Positions 19,473 through 28,151 of a stretch of 64,000 bases of DNA are shown here, in pieces. A program made the position numbers and the translations under genes. The stretch is taken from positions 682,001 to 746,000 of the forward strand of contig NZ_JAJNOD010000001.1 of the NCBI RefSeq assembly GCF_021044885.1, read 5' to 3'. The notes under the pieces were generated by a model that saw only the letters and a program-made list of their open reading frames with translations, was not told where the DNA came from and did no database searches. Positions within the stretch are counted from its first letter, which is position 1; the number at the start of each line of letters is the position of its first letter. Source of the DNA: Microbacterium nymphoidis. Its GTDB lineage: Bacteria; Actinomycetota; Actinomycetes; Actinomycetales; Microbacteriaceae.

Positions 19473-19736
19473 TCAGAGGTGGCGGTAGACGTCGGCCAGG
19501 GTGAGTCCCTTGGCGATCATCAGGACCTGCGCGTGATACAGCAGCTGCGAGATCTCGAGCGCAGTGTCGTCGTCGGACTCGTACTCGGCGGCCATCCAGG
19601 CCTCCGCTGCTTCCTCGACGATCTTTTTGCCGATGGTATGGACGCCGCCGTTCAGAAGCTCCACCGTGCGCGAACCGGGCTCTCCCGCCTGGGCCTTCGC
19701 GGTCAGTTCACCGAACAGGTCGTCGAAACTCTTCAC
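19473..19736 (-). CDS. hisE: Phosphoribosyl-ATP pyrophosphohydrolase
   Basis: This 87-residue all-alpha MazG-like enzyme removes pyrophosphate from PR-ATP. The metal-binding acidic helix [20 protein letters not shown] is typical, as is [11 protein letters not shown] near the C-terminus. The start is a GTG at 19736. TAGCCT ends six bases before it and no proper Shine-Dalgarno is present, so hisE may start a leaderless his message inside the run. It lies nine bases after rpe. Confidence 0.95.
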   Translation of the reverse strand: MKSFDDLFGELTAKAQAGEPGSRTVELLNGGVHTIGKKIVEEAAEAWMAAEYESDDDTALEISQLLYHAQVLMIAKGLTLADVYRHL

Positions 19737-19742
19737 ACCCCC

Positions 19743-19748
19743 AGGCTA
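19743..19748 (-). promoter_or_regulatory. Putative -10 box giving a leaderless hisE transcript
   Basis: TAGCCT, then GGGGGT, then GTG. Seventeen bases upstream is GTCACA, four of six matches to TTGACA. The box overlaps the end of rpe. Confidence 0.5.
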
Positions 19749-20423
19749 CCGGGTGCGCGCGTGCGTGTGACGCCCCGCGGCGGTGCGCAGGGCCGCGATC
19801 GCGTTCTCGGGGTCGTCTGCGCCGAACACCGCGGAGCCCGCCACGAAGGTATCGGCACCGGCGGCAGCGGCCTGTTCGATGGTGGACGCCGAGATCCCGC
19901 CGTCCACCTGGAGCCAGACCTCGGAACCCCGGCGGCGCGCTTCGTCCGCGAGCCGGGAGAGTTTGCCCATCTGATCTGCCATGAACGCCTGTCCGCCGAA
20001 GCCCGGGTCCACGGTCATCACGAGGATCTGATCGAATTCGTCCAGCACGTCGAAGAGAGGCTCGACCGGGGTGGTCGGCTTGACGGCCACCCCCGCCCGC
20101 GAGCCGATGGACCGCAGCCGCCGCGCCAGGGTGACCGGAGCACTGGCAGCCTCCACGTGGAATGTGACGCTCGCCGCACCCAGTTCGGCATAGGCGGGTG
20201 CCCACCGATCGGCATCGCTGATCATCAGGTGTACGTCCAGCGGCACCGGGCTGGTCGCCTGGATGCGCTCCACCATCTGCGTGCCGAAGGTGAGGTTCGG
20301 GACGAAATGGTTGTCCATGACATCGACGTGCACGAAGTCCGCCGTCGCGATGCGAGCGAGCTCTGCCTGCATGTTGACGAAGTCGGCGGCCAGGATGCTG
20401 GGGTTGATGCGCGCGTCGGTCAC
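19746..20423 (-). CDS. rpe: Ribulose-phosphate 3-epimerase
   Basis: This protein of about 225 residues interconverts ribulose 5-phosphate and xylulose 5-phosphate in the pentose phosphate pathway. Motifs are INPSILAADF, VHVDVMDNHFVPNLTFG with metal-binding His and Asp, DVHLMI, MTVDPGFGGQAF and VDGGIS. The GTG at 20423 fits the family N-terminus. An in-frame GTG at 20447 overlaps the rsmB stop as GTGA and is a credible alternative that adds eight residues. Confidence 0.93.
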   Translation of the reverse strand: MTDARINPSILAADFVNMQAELARIATADFVHVDVMDNHFVPNLTFGTQMVERIQATSPVPLDVHLMISDADRWAPAYAELGAASVTFHVEAASAPVTLARRLRSIGSRAGVAVKPTTPVEPLFDVLDEFDQILVMTVDPGFGGQAFMADQMGKLSRLADEARRRGSEVWLQVDGGISASTIEQAAAAGADTFVAGSAVFGADDPENAIAALRTAAGRHTHARTR

Positions 20424-20443
20424 CCTCCCATTATGTCCAGCGG

Positions 20444-21820
20444 TCACGGACGTCGGCGGAGCAGGGCCAGGAACATGCCGTCGGTGCCGTGCCGGTGCGG
20501 CCACAGCTGCGCATGGCCCGAGCCATCGGACGGTACGGGCAGGTCGAGGACGCCGCGCGACACCCGCTGCAGCGCCGCTCGCGCATCGAGCTCCTCCACG
20601 CCGTCACCCCAGATGCGCCGCACATCCGCGACGACGCCGGCCGTCTCCGCCAGATGGGGCGAGCACGTCACATAGGCGACAACGCCGCCGGGTTTCAGCG
20701 CACCGATCGCGCCGTCGAGCAGCTCCGTCTGAAGCCCGACGAGATCGCCGACATCCGTGGGCGACTTGCGCCAGCGAGCCTCGGGGCGCCGCCGCAGGGC
20801 GCCCAGCCCGGTGCACGGAGCGTCGACCAGGATGCGGTCGTAGACCTGCGGATGCGCGGCGGCGAAGTCGCGACCATCCTGCTCGTGCACCGCCACGTCC
20901 AGCGGCACACCCGCGATCGCCTGGCGCACCAGTCCGGCGCGCGCCGGCGTGATCTCGTTCGCGTCGAGAGACGCCCCGAGCTCCCGGGCCCGCGCGGCGA
21001 GGAGGGCGGTCTTCCCGCCAGGGCCGGCGCAGAGATCCAGCCAGCGCTCCCTCGCCCCCGGCATGTCCGGGAGCCCGGTCAGCGCGAGCGCGACCAGCTG
21101 CGATCCCTCGTCCTGCACACGCAGTCGCCCACCCGAGGCGCGCACCACCGGATCGGGCGCACCGCCCGCGTGACGGAATCCGATCGGCGAATACGGAGTC
21201 TGCTCGGCGTCCTCCGGGACATCAGCCAGTCCCGGAAGGGCGGAGAGGGTCACCGCTGGCGAGGCGTTGTCGGCGTCGAGGAGATCGGGCAGCTCCTGCT
21301 CACGCCCCTCTGCCTTGAGAGCACGGCGCATCGCGCGCAGGATCCACACCGGGTGCGAGCTGGTGACGGCGAGCCGTTCGTCGTCGCTGCGTGACAGCTC
21401 CTCCAAGCGCGCGATCCACGTGTCGGCGCTCTCCGCGGAGATGCGGCGCAGCACGGCGTTCGCGAAGCCGGCCGCTTTGGCTCCGCCGGCCGATCGTGCC
21501 AGCTCGACCGACTCGTTCACGGCGGCGTGGCTGGCCACGCGCGTGGCGAAGAGCTGATGCACGGCGAGCCGGAGCGCATCCAGGACCTCGGGCTTGATGC
21601 GACCGATCGCACGGTCGGCGGCGATCTCGATCACCGCGTCATAGGTCCCCTGCCGGCGCAGGGTTCCGTAGGTCAGCTCCGTGGCGAGGCCCGCGTCTGA
21701 TCCCGATAGCCCAGCGCGGGAGATCGCGGTGGGAAGCAGCAGGTTCGCGTAGGCGTCGGATCCCGAGACGGCGCGCAGCACGTCGTACGCCACCAGTCGT
21801 GCGGGTGAGATGCGGGTCAT
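20444..21820 (-). CDS. rsmB: 16S rRNA (cytosine-5)-methyltransferase RsmB/Fmu
   Basis: This 458-residue protein has an N-terminal NusB-like RNA-binding domain (about 1-140) and a C-terminal SAM methyltransferase domain. The SAM loop is LCAGPGGKTALLA. The two catalytic-cycle cysteines are in VDAPCTGLGALRRRPEARW and VTCSPHLAE. The ATG at 21820 is used because it overlaps the fmt stop by four bases; the open frame upstream lies within fmt. Confidence 0.93.
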   Translation of the reverse strand: MTRISPARLVAYDVLRAVSGSDAYANLLLPTAISRAGLSGSDAGLATELTYGTLRRQGTYDAVIEIAADRAIGRIKPEVLDALRLAVHQLFATRVASHAAVNESVELARSAGGAKAAGFANAVLRRISAESADTWIARLEELSRSDDERLAVTSSHPVWILRAMRRALKAEGREQELPDLLDADNASPAVTLSALPGLADVPEDAEQTPYSPIGFRHAGGAPDPVVRASGGRLRVQDEGSQLVALALTGLPDMPGARERWLDLCAGPGGKTALLAARARELGASLDANEITPARAGLVRQAIAGVPLDVAVHEQDGRDFAAAHPQVYDRILVDAPCTGLGALRRRPEARWRKSPTDVGDLVGLQTELLDGAIGALKPGGVVAYVTCSPHLAETAGVVADVRRIWGDGVEELDARAALQRVSRGVLDLPVPSDGSGHAQLWPHRHGTDGMFLALLRRRP

Positions 21821-22776
21821 CGGGTAATTCCTTCGGTAGGAGGTTCGGGCGCCGCGGGAAGCGGATCGATGCTGAGCTGGTCGACTCGGAGACCTCGCCA
21901 CCAGTCCCCTGCCGCCATGGCTTGCTTTCCCGCCGGCTGCACGCGAACCAGCCGGACCGGCCGATCCGCGGTTCCCAGCAGAACCTGCTTCGCCTCCATC
22001 CGGATGACGCCGGCAGGAACCGCGGCGTCGGTGTCGGCGATGGCCAGCTGAGAGGTCTTGAGCGTCGCGCCCTCGATGCGGACGTGGGCGCCGGGCTCGG
22101 GGGTGACACCGCGGTAGCGGGCGAGAACCGCAGCCGAGCCGGCGGCGGGATCCAGCAGGCCGTCGGACAATGTGAGCTTGTGGGCGTAGCTGGGCTCACC
22201 CACCTGATCGACCGGTGTCGCACCGGCGCCGATCCGGGTGACGATGTCCGGCAGAGCCGCTCCGCCGATCTCGGCGAGGGCAGCCAGCACGTCCGCGGCC
22301 GTGGCCGCGGGTTCCGGCGTGTACGACTCCTGCCGGTACACCGCACCCGCATCGAGCTCGGCGACCAGCTGGAACACCGCCCAGCCCAGGTCGCTGTCCC
22401 CGGCGATGAGCGCGCGCTGCACCGGTGCGGCCCCCCGCCATTTCGGAAGAAGCGAGAAGTGGAGGTTCACCCACCCGGCCCCGAGCCCGGTGAGCAGCGG
22501 CTCGCGTACCAGCGCGCCATAGGCGACGATGACGCCGAGGTCGGCCTCGGTCGCGAGGATCGCGGCCGTGGCTTCCGCATCCAGACGCGCCGCCTTCAGG
22601 ACTGGAAGCCCCAGTTCATCGGCGGCCGCCGCGACCGGCGACGGGGTGAGCACGCGCTTGCGCCCGAGCGGCGCGTCGGGGCGCGTGACGACGAGGACCA
22701 CCTCGTGATCCGAGGCGGCGAGAGCACGGAGGGACGGCACGGCCGCCTCAGGGGTACCGGCGAAGACGATGCGCAT
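21817..22776 (-). CDS. fmt: Methionyl-tRNA formyltransferase
   Basis: This 319-residue enzyme formylates initiator Met-tRNA using 10-formyl-tetrahydrofolate. MRIVFAGTPEAAVPSL starts the Rossmann domain, the folate/catalytic segment is NLHFSLLPKWRGAAPVQRA, and a C-terminal OB-like tRNA-binding domain follows. The ATG at 22776 is preferred over one four codons upstream because TGAGGAGCGCC gives a well-spaced ribosome site just after the priA stop. Confidence 0.95.
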   Translation of the reverse strand: MRIVFAGTPEAAVPSLRALAASDHEVVLVVTRPDAPLGRKRVLTPSPVAAAADELGLPVLKAARLDAEATAAILATEADLGVIVAYGALVREPLLTGLGAGWVNLHFSLLPKWRGAAPVQRALIAGDSDLGWAVFQLVAELDAGAVYRQESYTPEPAATAADVLAALAEIGGAALPDIVTRIGAGATPVDQVGEPSYAHKLTLSDGLLDPAAGSAAVLARYRGVTPEPGAHVRIEGATLKTSQLAIADTDAAVPAGVIRMEAKQVLLGTADRPVRLVRVQPAGKQAMAAGDWWRGLRVDQLSIDPLPAAPEPPTEGITR

Positions 22777-22784
22777 GGCGCTCC

Positions 22785-24791
22785 TCACAGTTGGGGATCG
22801 GCGACGTCGAGTCGCACTCGGAGAGTGGTGGCACGGATGGCGCGGGCGCGACCTCGCCGTCCGCGCAGTGCTGCGCTAACGACGCTTGCACGCAAGGACG
22901 CGGCGACGGCGGTCCCGACACCGTACTCGAAGCGAAGCAGCGCACGCGAACGGGGCGTGTCGTCCTCGTCGACGCGCACGGGTCCGACCACCGCATCGGG
23001 AGCCAGCGCCGGAACGTCCTCGTGAAGAACGCGCAGCGCGTCGTCCACCGCGGACGGGTCCCCCTCGATCACGGCGACGCGCGAAGCGGGCGGCATGCGC
23101 AGGGGCAGGCGCTCGGCGACCTCGGCGCGGGCGAACGCAGGCTGTGTCCAGGTGGCGAGAGCGCGTGCGACGGCCCCCGTCACCCCGACGAGGTGGACCG
23201 GGGCGCCGGGAGCAGCGAGAGCGGCGGCGTTCGACCACCATCGCAGACACGACTCGGCGATACGGAGATCATCGGCCATCAACATACGATCGCCGTCCAG
23301 CAGCAGGACGGCTGCATACCCGCCGTCCGCACGCGGCTCGGCACCACGGGTGGCCACCACGAGTGCGGGACGGGAATCCACTCGCTCCACGGGATGATCG
23401 CCGTCGGCGAGGATCACCCGGGTGTCGGCGAAGGCCCGGCCGAGATCGTCCGCGGTGCGCTCCGACCCCGATGAGGCCAGCCGCACGCGATCGGAGTCGC
23501 AGTTGCCACAGCGCCAGCCGTGCGCGGTGCGACCGCACCAGCGGCACACCGGAGCGGCGCCACGGGACGCGGCGAACAGTGGACCGGAGCAGTGTGTGCA
23601 CCGCGCAGCGGTGCGGCACTCCGCGCACACCAGCACCGGTGCGTACCCGGGACGGGCGACCTGGACCAGCACCGGCCCGTGCTGCAGCGCCTCACGAGCG
23701 GCGCGGAAAGCGGTGGACGGCACTCGTGTACCGGGCCGCTCCCCCGGGATCGTGGATGACAGGACGACGCGGGGCGCGTACCTCCGGGATGCGGCGATCT
23801 CGCGAAGGTATCCGAGGCCCACCAGCCGTTCGGTATCGGCCGACCGGGAATGGGCCACGAACAGGAGGGCATGACCGAACAGCTCCTGGCGTACCAGAGC
23901 GGCATCCCGCGCGTGGACGTAGGGAGCGAGGGGCTCGTCGAGCAGAGCGTCGCCGTCGTCCCACACCGCGACGAGTCCGGCATCCACCGGCGCGTACACC
24001 GCCGAACGATTACCGACGACGATGCACGGTGCGCCGTCCAGCGTTCTCAGGAAGGCACGGTAGCGCTCCGGACCGCTCTGGCGTGCATCCACTCGCACCA
24101 CGACCGTGGGAGGGACGAATTGCGCCAGCGCGAGTTCGAGAGCGTCCTGATCGCGATAGTCCGGCACCACCAGCACACTGCTGCGCCCGGAGGCCCAGAC
24201 TTCCGCGGCGGCCGCGGCGAGGAGCACCATGCCGGCGGGCACGGACTGGCCATCCGCCACCGTCTCAGGACGGGCGGGGGCATCCAGGACGATCCGCTGC
24301 CGCTCGCGCAACGCTTCTGCCAGGCCGGGAAACGCGCTCAGGGCCTGCGTCGCCCGCGTGCGGGCGTCCGGGGACAGCGAGGGCGTCTCCCTGTTCGCCC
24401 CGGGATCGGCCGCGCGCTGGGCCAGCCACGCCTTCTCCACGCGCACCTGCCGCTTGGGCACGACCAGACGCAGGATGTCGCTCACCGAGCCCGCGGCCCG
24501 ATCCGCGACGCGCCGCGCGAGCGTGAACAGCCGCGCCGGCATCACGACAGCGTCGGAGACGACCTCCTCCAGGTCCGAGAGCGCACGCTCGGCAGCTTCC
24601 TCCACATCCAGCTCGACGATGAACCCGTCGACGACGCGGCCCATCGAGCGCAGCGGGACGCGCACCCGCACGCCGGGGCGCGCAGCCTCCACGAGCTCGT
24701 CCGGAATGGCGTAGTCGAAGAGCCGATCCAGTTGCGGAAGCGGCGAGTCGATCAGCACCCGGGCGATCGGGCGCGAAGCGCTCCGGGGCAT
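22785..24791 (-). CDS. priA: Primosomal protein N' (PriA-like, helicase motifs degenerate)
   Basis: This 668-residue protein has the PriA N-terminal DNA-binding domain and the complete zinc-binding region: four CxxC pairs at C389/C392, C398/C401, C416/C419 and C428/C431. Where PriA has a Walker A loop there is only WASGRSSVLVVPDYRD. The DEEHD box is replaced by DDGDALLDEPLAPYVHARD. Actinobacterial PriA homologues are known to lack helicase motifs, so it is probably a DNA-binding replication-restart factor without ATPase activity. It follows metK by 11 bases. Confidence 0.9.
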   Translation of the reverse strand: MPRSASRPIARVLIDSPLPQLDRLFDYAIPDELVEAARPGVRVRVPLRSMGRVVDGFIVELDVEEAAERALSDLEEVVSDAVVMPARLFTLARRVADRAAGSVSDILRLVVPKRQVRVEKAWLAQRAADPGANRETPSLSPDARTRATQALSAFPGLAEALRERQRIVLDAPARPETVADGQSVPAGMVLLAAAAAEVWASGRSSVLVVPDYRDQDALELALAQFVPPTVVVRVDARQSGPERYRAFLRTLDGAPCIVVGNRSAVYAPVDAGLVAVWDDGDALLDEPLAPYVHARDAALVRQELFGHALLFVAHSRSADTERLVGLGYLREIAASRRYAPRVVLSSTIPGERPGTRVPSTAFRAAREALQHGPVLVQVARPGYAPVLVCAECRTAARCTHCSGPLFAASRGAAPVCRWCGRTAHGWRCGNCDSDRVRLASSGSERTADDLGRAFADTRVILADGDHPVERVDSRPALVVATRGAEPRADGGYAAVLLLDGDRMLMADDLRIAESCLRWWSNAAALAAPGAPVHLVGVTGAVARALATWTQPAFARAEVAERLPLRMPPASRVAVIEGDPSAVDDALRVLHEDVPALAPDAVVGPVRVDEDDTPRSRALLRFEYGVGTAVAASLRASVVSAALRGRRGRARAIRATTLRVRLDVADPQL

Positions 24792-24802
24792 CTCTGCTGC
24801 GC

Positions 24803-25996
24803 TCAGAGGCCGGCGGCGCGGCGCAGGTCGTCGACCCGATCGGTGCGCTCCCAGGTGAAGTCGGGCAGCTCGCGACCGAAATGGCCGTATGCGGCCGTCC
24901 GGCGGTAGATCGGACGCAGCAGGTCGAGCTCTTCGATGATGGCGGCAGGGCGCAGGTCGAACGTCTGCGAGATGGCGCGCGTGATGACCTCATCGGCCAC
25001 GGCGCCCGTGCCGAACGTCTCGACGTACAGGCCCACCGGAGCGGCCTTGCCGATCGCGTATGCCACCTGCACCTCGAGGCGCTCCGCGAGTCCGGCCGCC
25101 ACCGCGTTCTTGGCCACCCACCGCATCGCATAGGCGGCCGACCGGTCGACCTTCGACGGGTCCTTCCCGCTGAACGCCCCGCCACCGTGACGGGAGGCCC
25201 CGCCGTACGTGTCGACGATGATCTTGCGTCCGGTCAGGCCGGCGTCGCCCTTGGGGCCGCCGATGACGAACGGTCCCGCCGGGTTGAAGTACAGCTGGTA
25301 GTCGGAGATGTCGAGTCCGGACTCCGCCAGCACCGGGTCGATCACGTGCTGCTTGACGAGGTCGCGCAGGGCCTCCTGGGAGATCTCGGGTCCGTGCTGC
25401 GTGGACAGCACCACCGCCTCCACGGTCTTCGGCGTGAAGCCGTCGTAGCCGAGCGTGACCTGCGTCTTCCCGTCGGGGCGCAGCCACGGGATGAGCTCGC
25501 CCTCGTGACGAACCGCGGCCAGCCGCTCCGCCATCCGGTGCGAGATCCACGATGCCGCCGGCATGAGCTGCGCCGTCTCGTTCGTGGCGAAGCCGAACAT
25601 GATGCCCTGGTCGCCGGCGCCCTGCTCATCACGCAGGTCGCCCGAGCCCTCACGCGCTTCCAGAGCCGTGGACACGCCCGCGTGGATGTCGCTGGACTGC
25701 TCGCCGACGGAGATCGACACACCGCAGGAGTCTCCGTCGAAGCCGGTGTCGCTGGAGCGGTAGCCGATGTCGGTGATGACCTCGCGCACGATACCGGTGA
25801 TGTCCGAATAGGAGTCGGTGCGCACCTCGCCGGCGACGTGCACCAGACCGGTGGTGACCATCGTCTCCACAGCCACCTTGGCTCCCGGGTCCTGTCGGAG
25901 CAGGTCGTCGAGAATGGCGTCCGAGATCTGGTCGCAGATCTTGTCGGGGTGGCCCTCCGTGACGGATTCCGAGGTGAACAGGCGAAGGTCGGTCAT
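24803..25996 (-). CDS. metK: S-adenosylmethionine synthetase
   Basis: This 397-residue enzyme makes SAM from methionine and ATP. Motifs include [35 protein letters not shown] and the P-loop-like [19 protein letters not shown]. The ATG at 25996 matches the family start and has CGGAG upstream. It begins a possible metK-priA-fmt-rsmB-rpe unit after the rpoZ terminator. No SAM riboswitch is seen in the 89-base gap. Confidence 0.97.
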   Translation of the reverse strand: MTDLRLFTSESVTEGHPDKICDQISDAILDDLLRQDPGAKVAVETMVTTGLVHVAGEVRTDSYSDITGIVREVITDIGYRSSDTGFDGDSCGVSISVGEQSSDIHAGVSTALEAREGSGDLRDEQGAGDQGIMFGFATNETAQLMPAASWISHRMAERLAAVRHEGELIPWLRPDGKTQVTLGYDGFTPKTVEAVVLSTQHGPEISQEALRDLVKQHVIDPVLAESGLDISDYQLYFNPAGPFVIGGPKGDAGLTGRKIIVDTYGGASRHGGGAFSGKDPSKVDRSAAYAMRWVAKNAVAAGLAERLEVQVAYAIGKAAPVGLYVETFGTGAVADEVITRAISQTFDLRPAAIIEELDLLRPIYRRTAAYGHFGRELPDFTWERTDRVDDLRRAAGL

Positions 25997-26040
25997 CGTG
26001 ACTCCGAGCGGTCGGGGCGGGAAGGGTCGGAAAACGAGTA

Positions 26041-26075
26041 TGCCCGCCGTCACGGACATTCCGGGACGGCGGGCA
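26041..26075 (-). terminator. Hairpin terminator after rpoZ
   Basis: An 11-bp stem TGCCCGCCGTC/GACGGCGGGCA with a 13-base loop lies 10 bases past the rpoZ stop. It is followed on the minus strand by ATACTCGTTTTCC, a modest T tract. Confidence 0.65.
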
Positions 26076-26085
26076 ATACGCGGAC

Positions 26086-26340
26086 TTACTCAGCGGCGCG
26101 CAGGCGCAGCTTGTCCTCGTTGATCTCGTGCAGGGCGATGGTGAGCGGCTTGTCCTCCACCGACGAGTCGACCAGGGGGCCGACGTTGTCGAAGAGGTTG
26201 CCCTCCTGCAGGTCCGAGTAGTAGTCGTTGATCTGACGCGCGCGCTTGGACGCGTAGATCACGAGCTGGTACTTCGAGTCGACCTTGTTGAGCAGGTTGT
26301 CGATGGGGGGATCGATGATCCCGCCGTTGTGTCCGGCCAT
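26086..26340 (-). CDS. rpoZ: RNA polymerase omega subunit
   Basis: This 84-residue protein helps assemble RNA polymerase by binding the beta' subunit. The segment [20 protein letters not shown] followed by ARQINDYY is the conserved omega core. The ribosome site CCAGGAGG is near-perfect. It sits between gmk and metK, as in other actinobacteria. Confidence 0.93.
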   Translation of the reverse strand: MAGHNGGIIDPPIDNLLNKVDSKYQLVIYASKRARQINDYYSDLQEGNLFDNVGPLVDSSVEDKPLTIALHEINEDKLRLRAAE

Positions 26341-26398
26341 GGCAAACCTCCTGGATGCGGCGACGGATGCGTAATGCGTTGGTGGGCGCGCGAAAATA

Positions 26399-27307
26399 TC
26401 AGCGCGCCGGTGCCTCGTACAAGTCTACGACCTCGCGCGCCGCCGTGGCGACATCCTCGTTGACGACACGGAAGTCGAACTCGTTCTGGAAGGCCAGCTC
26501 GGTCTTCGCGGTGCGCAGCCGCCGGGCGCGTTCCTCGGCGTCTTCGGTGCCGCGACCGACCAGGCGGCTCACCAGCTCGTCCCAGGACGGCGGCAGCAGG
26601 AACACCAGGGTTGCGCTGGGGTCGTTCTCGCGCACCTGGCGCGCCCCCTGCAGATCGATCTCGAGCAGCACGCTGCGCCCCTCGGCCAGCGCCTTCTCGA
26701 TGGGACCACGCGGAGTACCGTAGCGGTGCTTGTTATGGACCGTTGCCCACTCCAGCAGTTCGCCCGCCTCGATCATCCGGTCGAACTCGGCGTCGTCGAC
26801 GAAGAAGTAGTGCACACCATCCTGCTCACCCGGACGCGGCGCGCGGGTGGTCGCCGAAACGGAGAGCATGATCTCCGGGTGCTCCTCCCGGATCTTTGCG
26901 GCCACCGTCCCCTTGCCCACGGCCGTGGGCCCGGCCAGGACGAGCAGGCGGCTGCGCCCGTGGCGGGCACGCCCCTGCGGCACCCGCCAGTCCAGCCACG
27001 CCTGCAGCTCGCGCTGCTGACGAGCACCCAGCCCGCCGAGGCGCTTGACGGGCGAGATACCGAGCTCGTCGAGGATGCGGTCGCGCTTTCCCACGCCGAT
27101 CGCCGGGATCGCCGTCAGGAACTCGGTGACACGCATGGTTCCGGAGGGCGTGGCCGGATCCGCGAGGGCGCGACGCAGCACCTCCTGCGGCGAGACGACG
27201 CGTGTGCTCAGGTCGCGTTTCAGCGACGCACGCGCGCGACGTGCGGCCACCGCCTTCTGCGATGCCGCGATTCGATCCACCTCGGGGGGACGCTGGCCTT
27301 CAGCCAC
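26399..27307 (-). CDS. gmk: Guanylate kinase with N-terminal actinobacterial integration host factor (mIHF) domain
   Basis: The 302-residue protein is about 100 residues longer than ordinary guanylate kinase. Residues about 120-302 are Gmk, phosphorylating GMP, with P-loop GPTAVGKG at 126-133, [21 protein letters not shown] and [12 protein letters not shown]. Residues about 1-105 match the mycobacterial mIHF family: basic helix [19 protein letters not shown], then the DNA-binding turn [20 protein letters not shown]. In mycobacteria mihF is a separate gene just upstream of gmk; here the two are one frame with no stop or frameshift. It overlaps pyrF by eight bases. The domain call rests on recognition, not a search. 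Confidence 0.9.
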   Translation of the reverse strand: MAEGQRPPEVDRIAASQKAVAARRARASLKRDLSTRVVSPQEVLRRALADPATPSGTMRVTEFLTAIPAIGVGKRDRILDELGISPVKRLGGLGARQQRELQAWLDWRVPQGRARHGRSRLLVLAGPTAVGKGTVAAKIREEHPEIMLSVSATTRAPRPGEQDGVHYFFVDDAEFDRMIEAGELLEWATVHNKHRYGTPRGPIEKALAEGRSVLLEIDLQGARQVRENDPSATLVFLLPPSWDELVSRLVGRGTEDAEERARRLRTAKTELAFQNEFDFRVVNEDVATAAREVVDLYEAPAR

Positions 27308-28151
27308 GACCGATCTCCAGTTCTTCGTTGCGCGTGCGGATCGCGGGGATCAGGCCGGCAGGTCCGGCACGCAGGATGCCGCGGCTTTCGCTCGCGATGA
27401 CAGTCGGCGCCAGGGCGCCGAAGATGTCCCCCAAGTCGCGCAGCTGCGCACCCTGCGCACCGAACCCGGGCGCCAGGATCGGCGCGGGCGGGTCCAGATG
27501 CGCGGGTACGCCGCGCGCGGCCAGATCCACCGTCGCCCCGATGACGAAGCCGAAGCTCCCCCACCCCCCAGGCTCTGTGGTCCGTCTGTTGCGCTCGGAT
27601 ACCTCGCCGATGACCTGCTCGGTCACCGTGCGGGCGTCGGCGTCGAAGGCGCTCTGCAGCGCGATCGCCTCCGGGTTGCTGGTGGCGGCCAGCACGAAGA
27701 GCCCCTTGCCGTACTGCGCGGCGGCGGCGAACGCGGGCTCCAGCGCGCCCACGCCGAGATAGGGACTCACCGTCAGTGCGTCGCTCTCCAGCGGCGCCCC
27801 CGGAGCGAGCCACGCCTGCGCGTAGCCCTCGGTGGTCGAGCCGATGTCGCCGCGCTTCGCGTCGGCGATGACCAGCAGGCCGGCCGCGCGCGCCTGGCGG
27901 ATCACGTCCTCCAGAACGGTGAAACCGGCGGCCCCGTACCGTTCGAAGAACGACACCTGCGGCTTCACGATGCCGACCTCGCCCGCGCTCGCCTCGATCA
28001 CCCGGAGCGAGAACTCCCGCACCCCGGCGGCGGAGACGGGCAGTCCCCACTGTTCGAGGAGGGCGTCATGCGGGTCGATTCCCACGCACAGCGGTCCCCG
28101 CGTCGCGATGGCATCGCGGACGCGGGAACCGAAGGATTGCGTCGTGGTCAC
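27300..28151 (-). CDS. pyrF: Orotidine 5'-phosphate decarboxylase
   Basis: This 283-residue enzyme makes UMP from OMP. It belongs to the longer, actinobacterial subfamily 2: [16 protein letters not shown] near the N-terminus and [18 protein letters not shown] with the catalytic Asp-Lys-Asp set. Its start overlaps the carB stop by four bases, closing the pyr operon before gmk. Confidence 0.95.
   Translation of the reverse strand: MTTTQSFGSRVRDAIATRGPLCVGIDPHDALLEQWGLPVSAAGVREFSLRVIEASAGEVGIVKPQVSFFERYGAAGFTVLEDVIRQARAAGLLVIADAKRGDIGSTTEGYAQAWLAPGAPLESDALTVSPYLGVGALEPAFAAAAQYGKGLFVLAATSNPEAIALQSAFDADARTVTEQVIGEVSERNRRTTEPGGWGSFGFVIGATVDLAARGVPAHLDPPAPILAPGFGAQGAQLRDLGDIFGALAPTVIASESRGILRAGPAGLIPAIRTRNEELEIGRG

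Noticed and set aside
25997-26085. SAM riboswitch upstream of metK
   Set aside because: The 89-base gap contains only the rpoZ terminator hairpin and a ribosome site; none of the conserved SAM-binding aptamer segments is visible.
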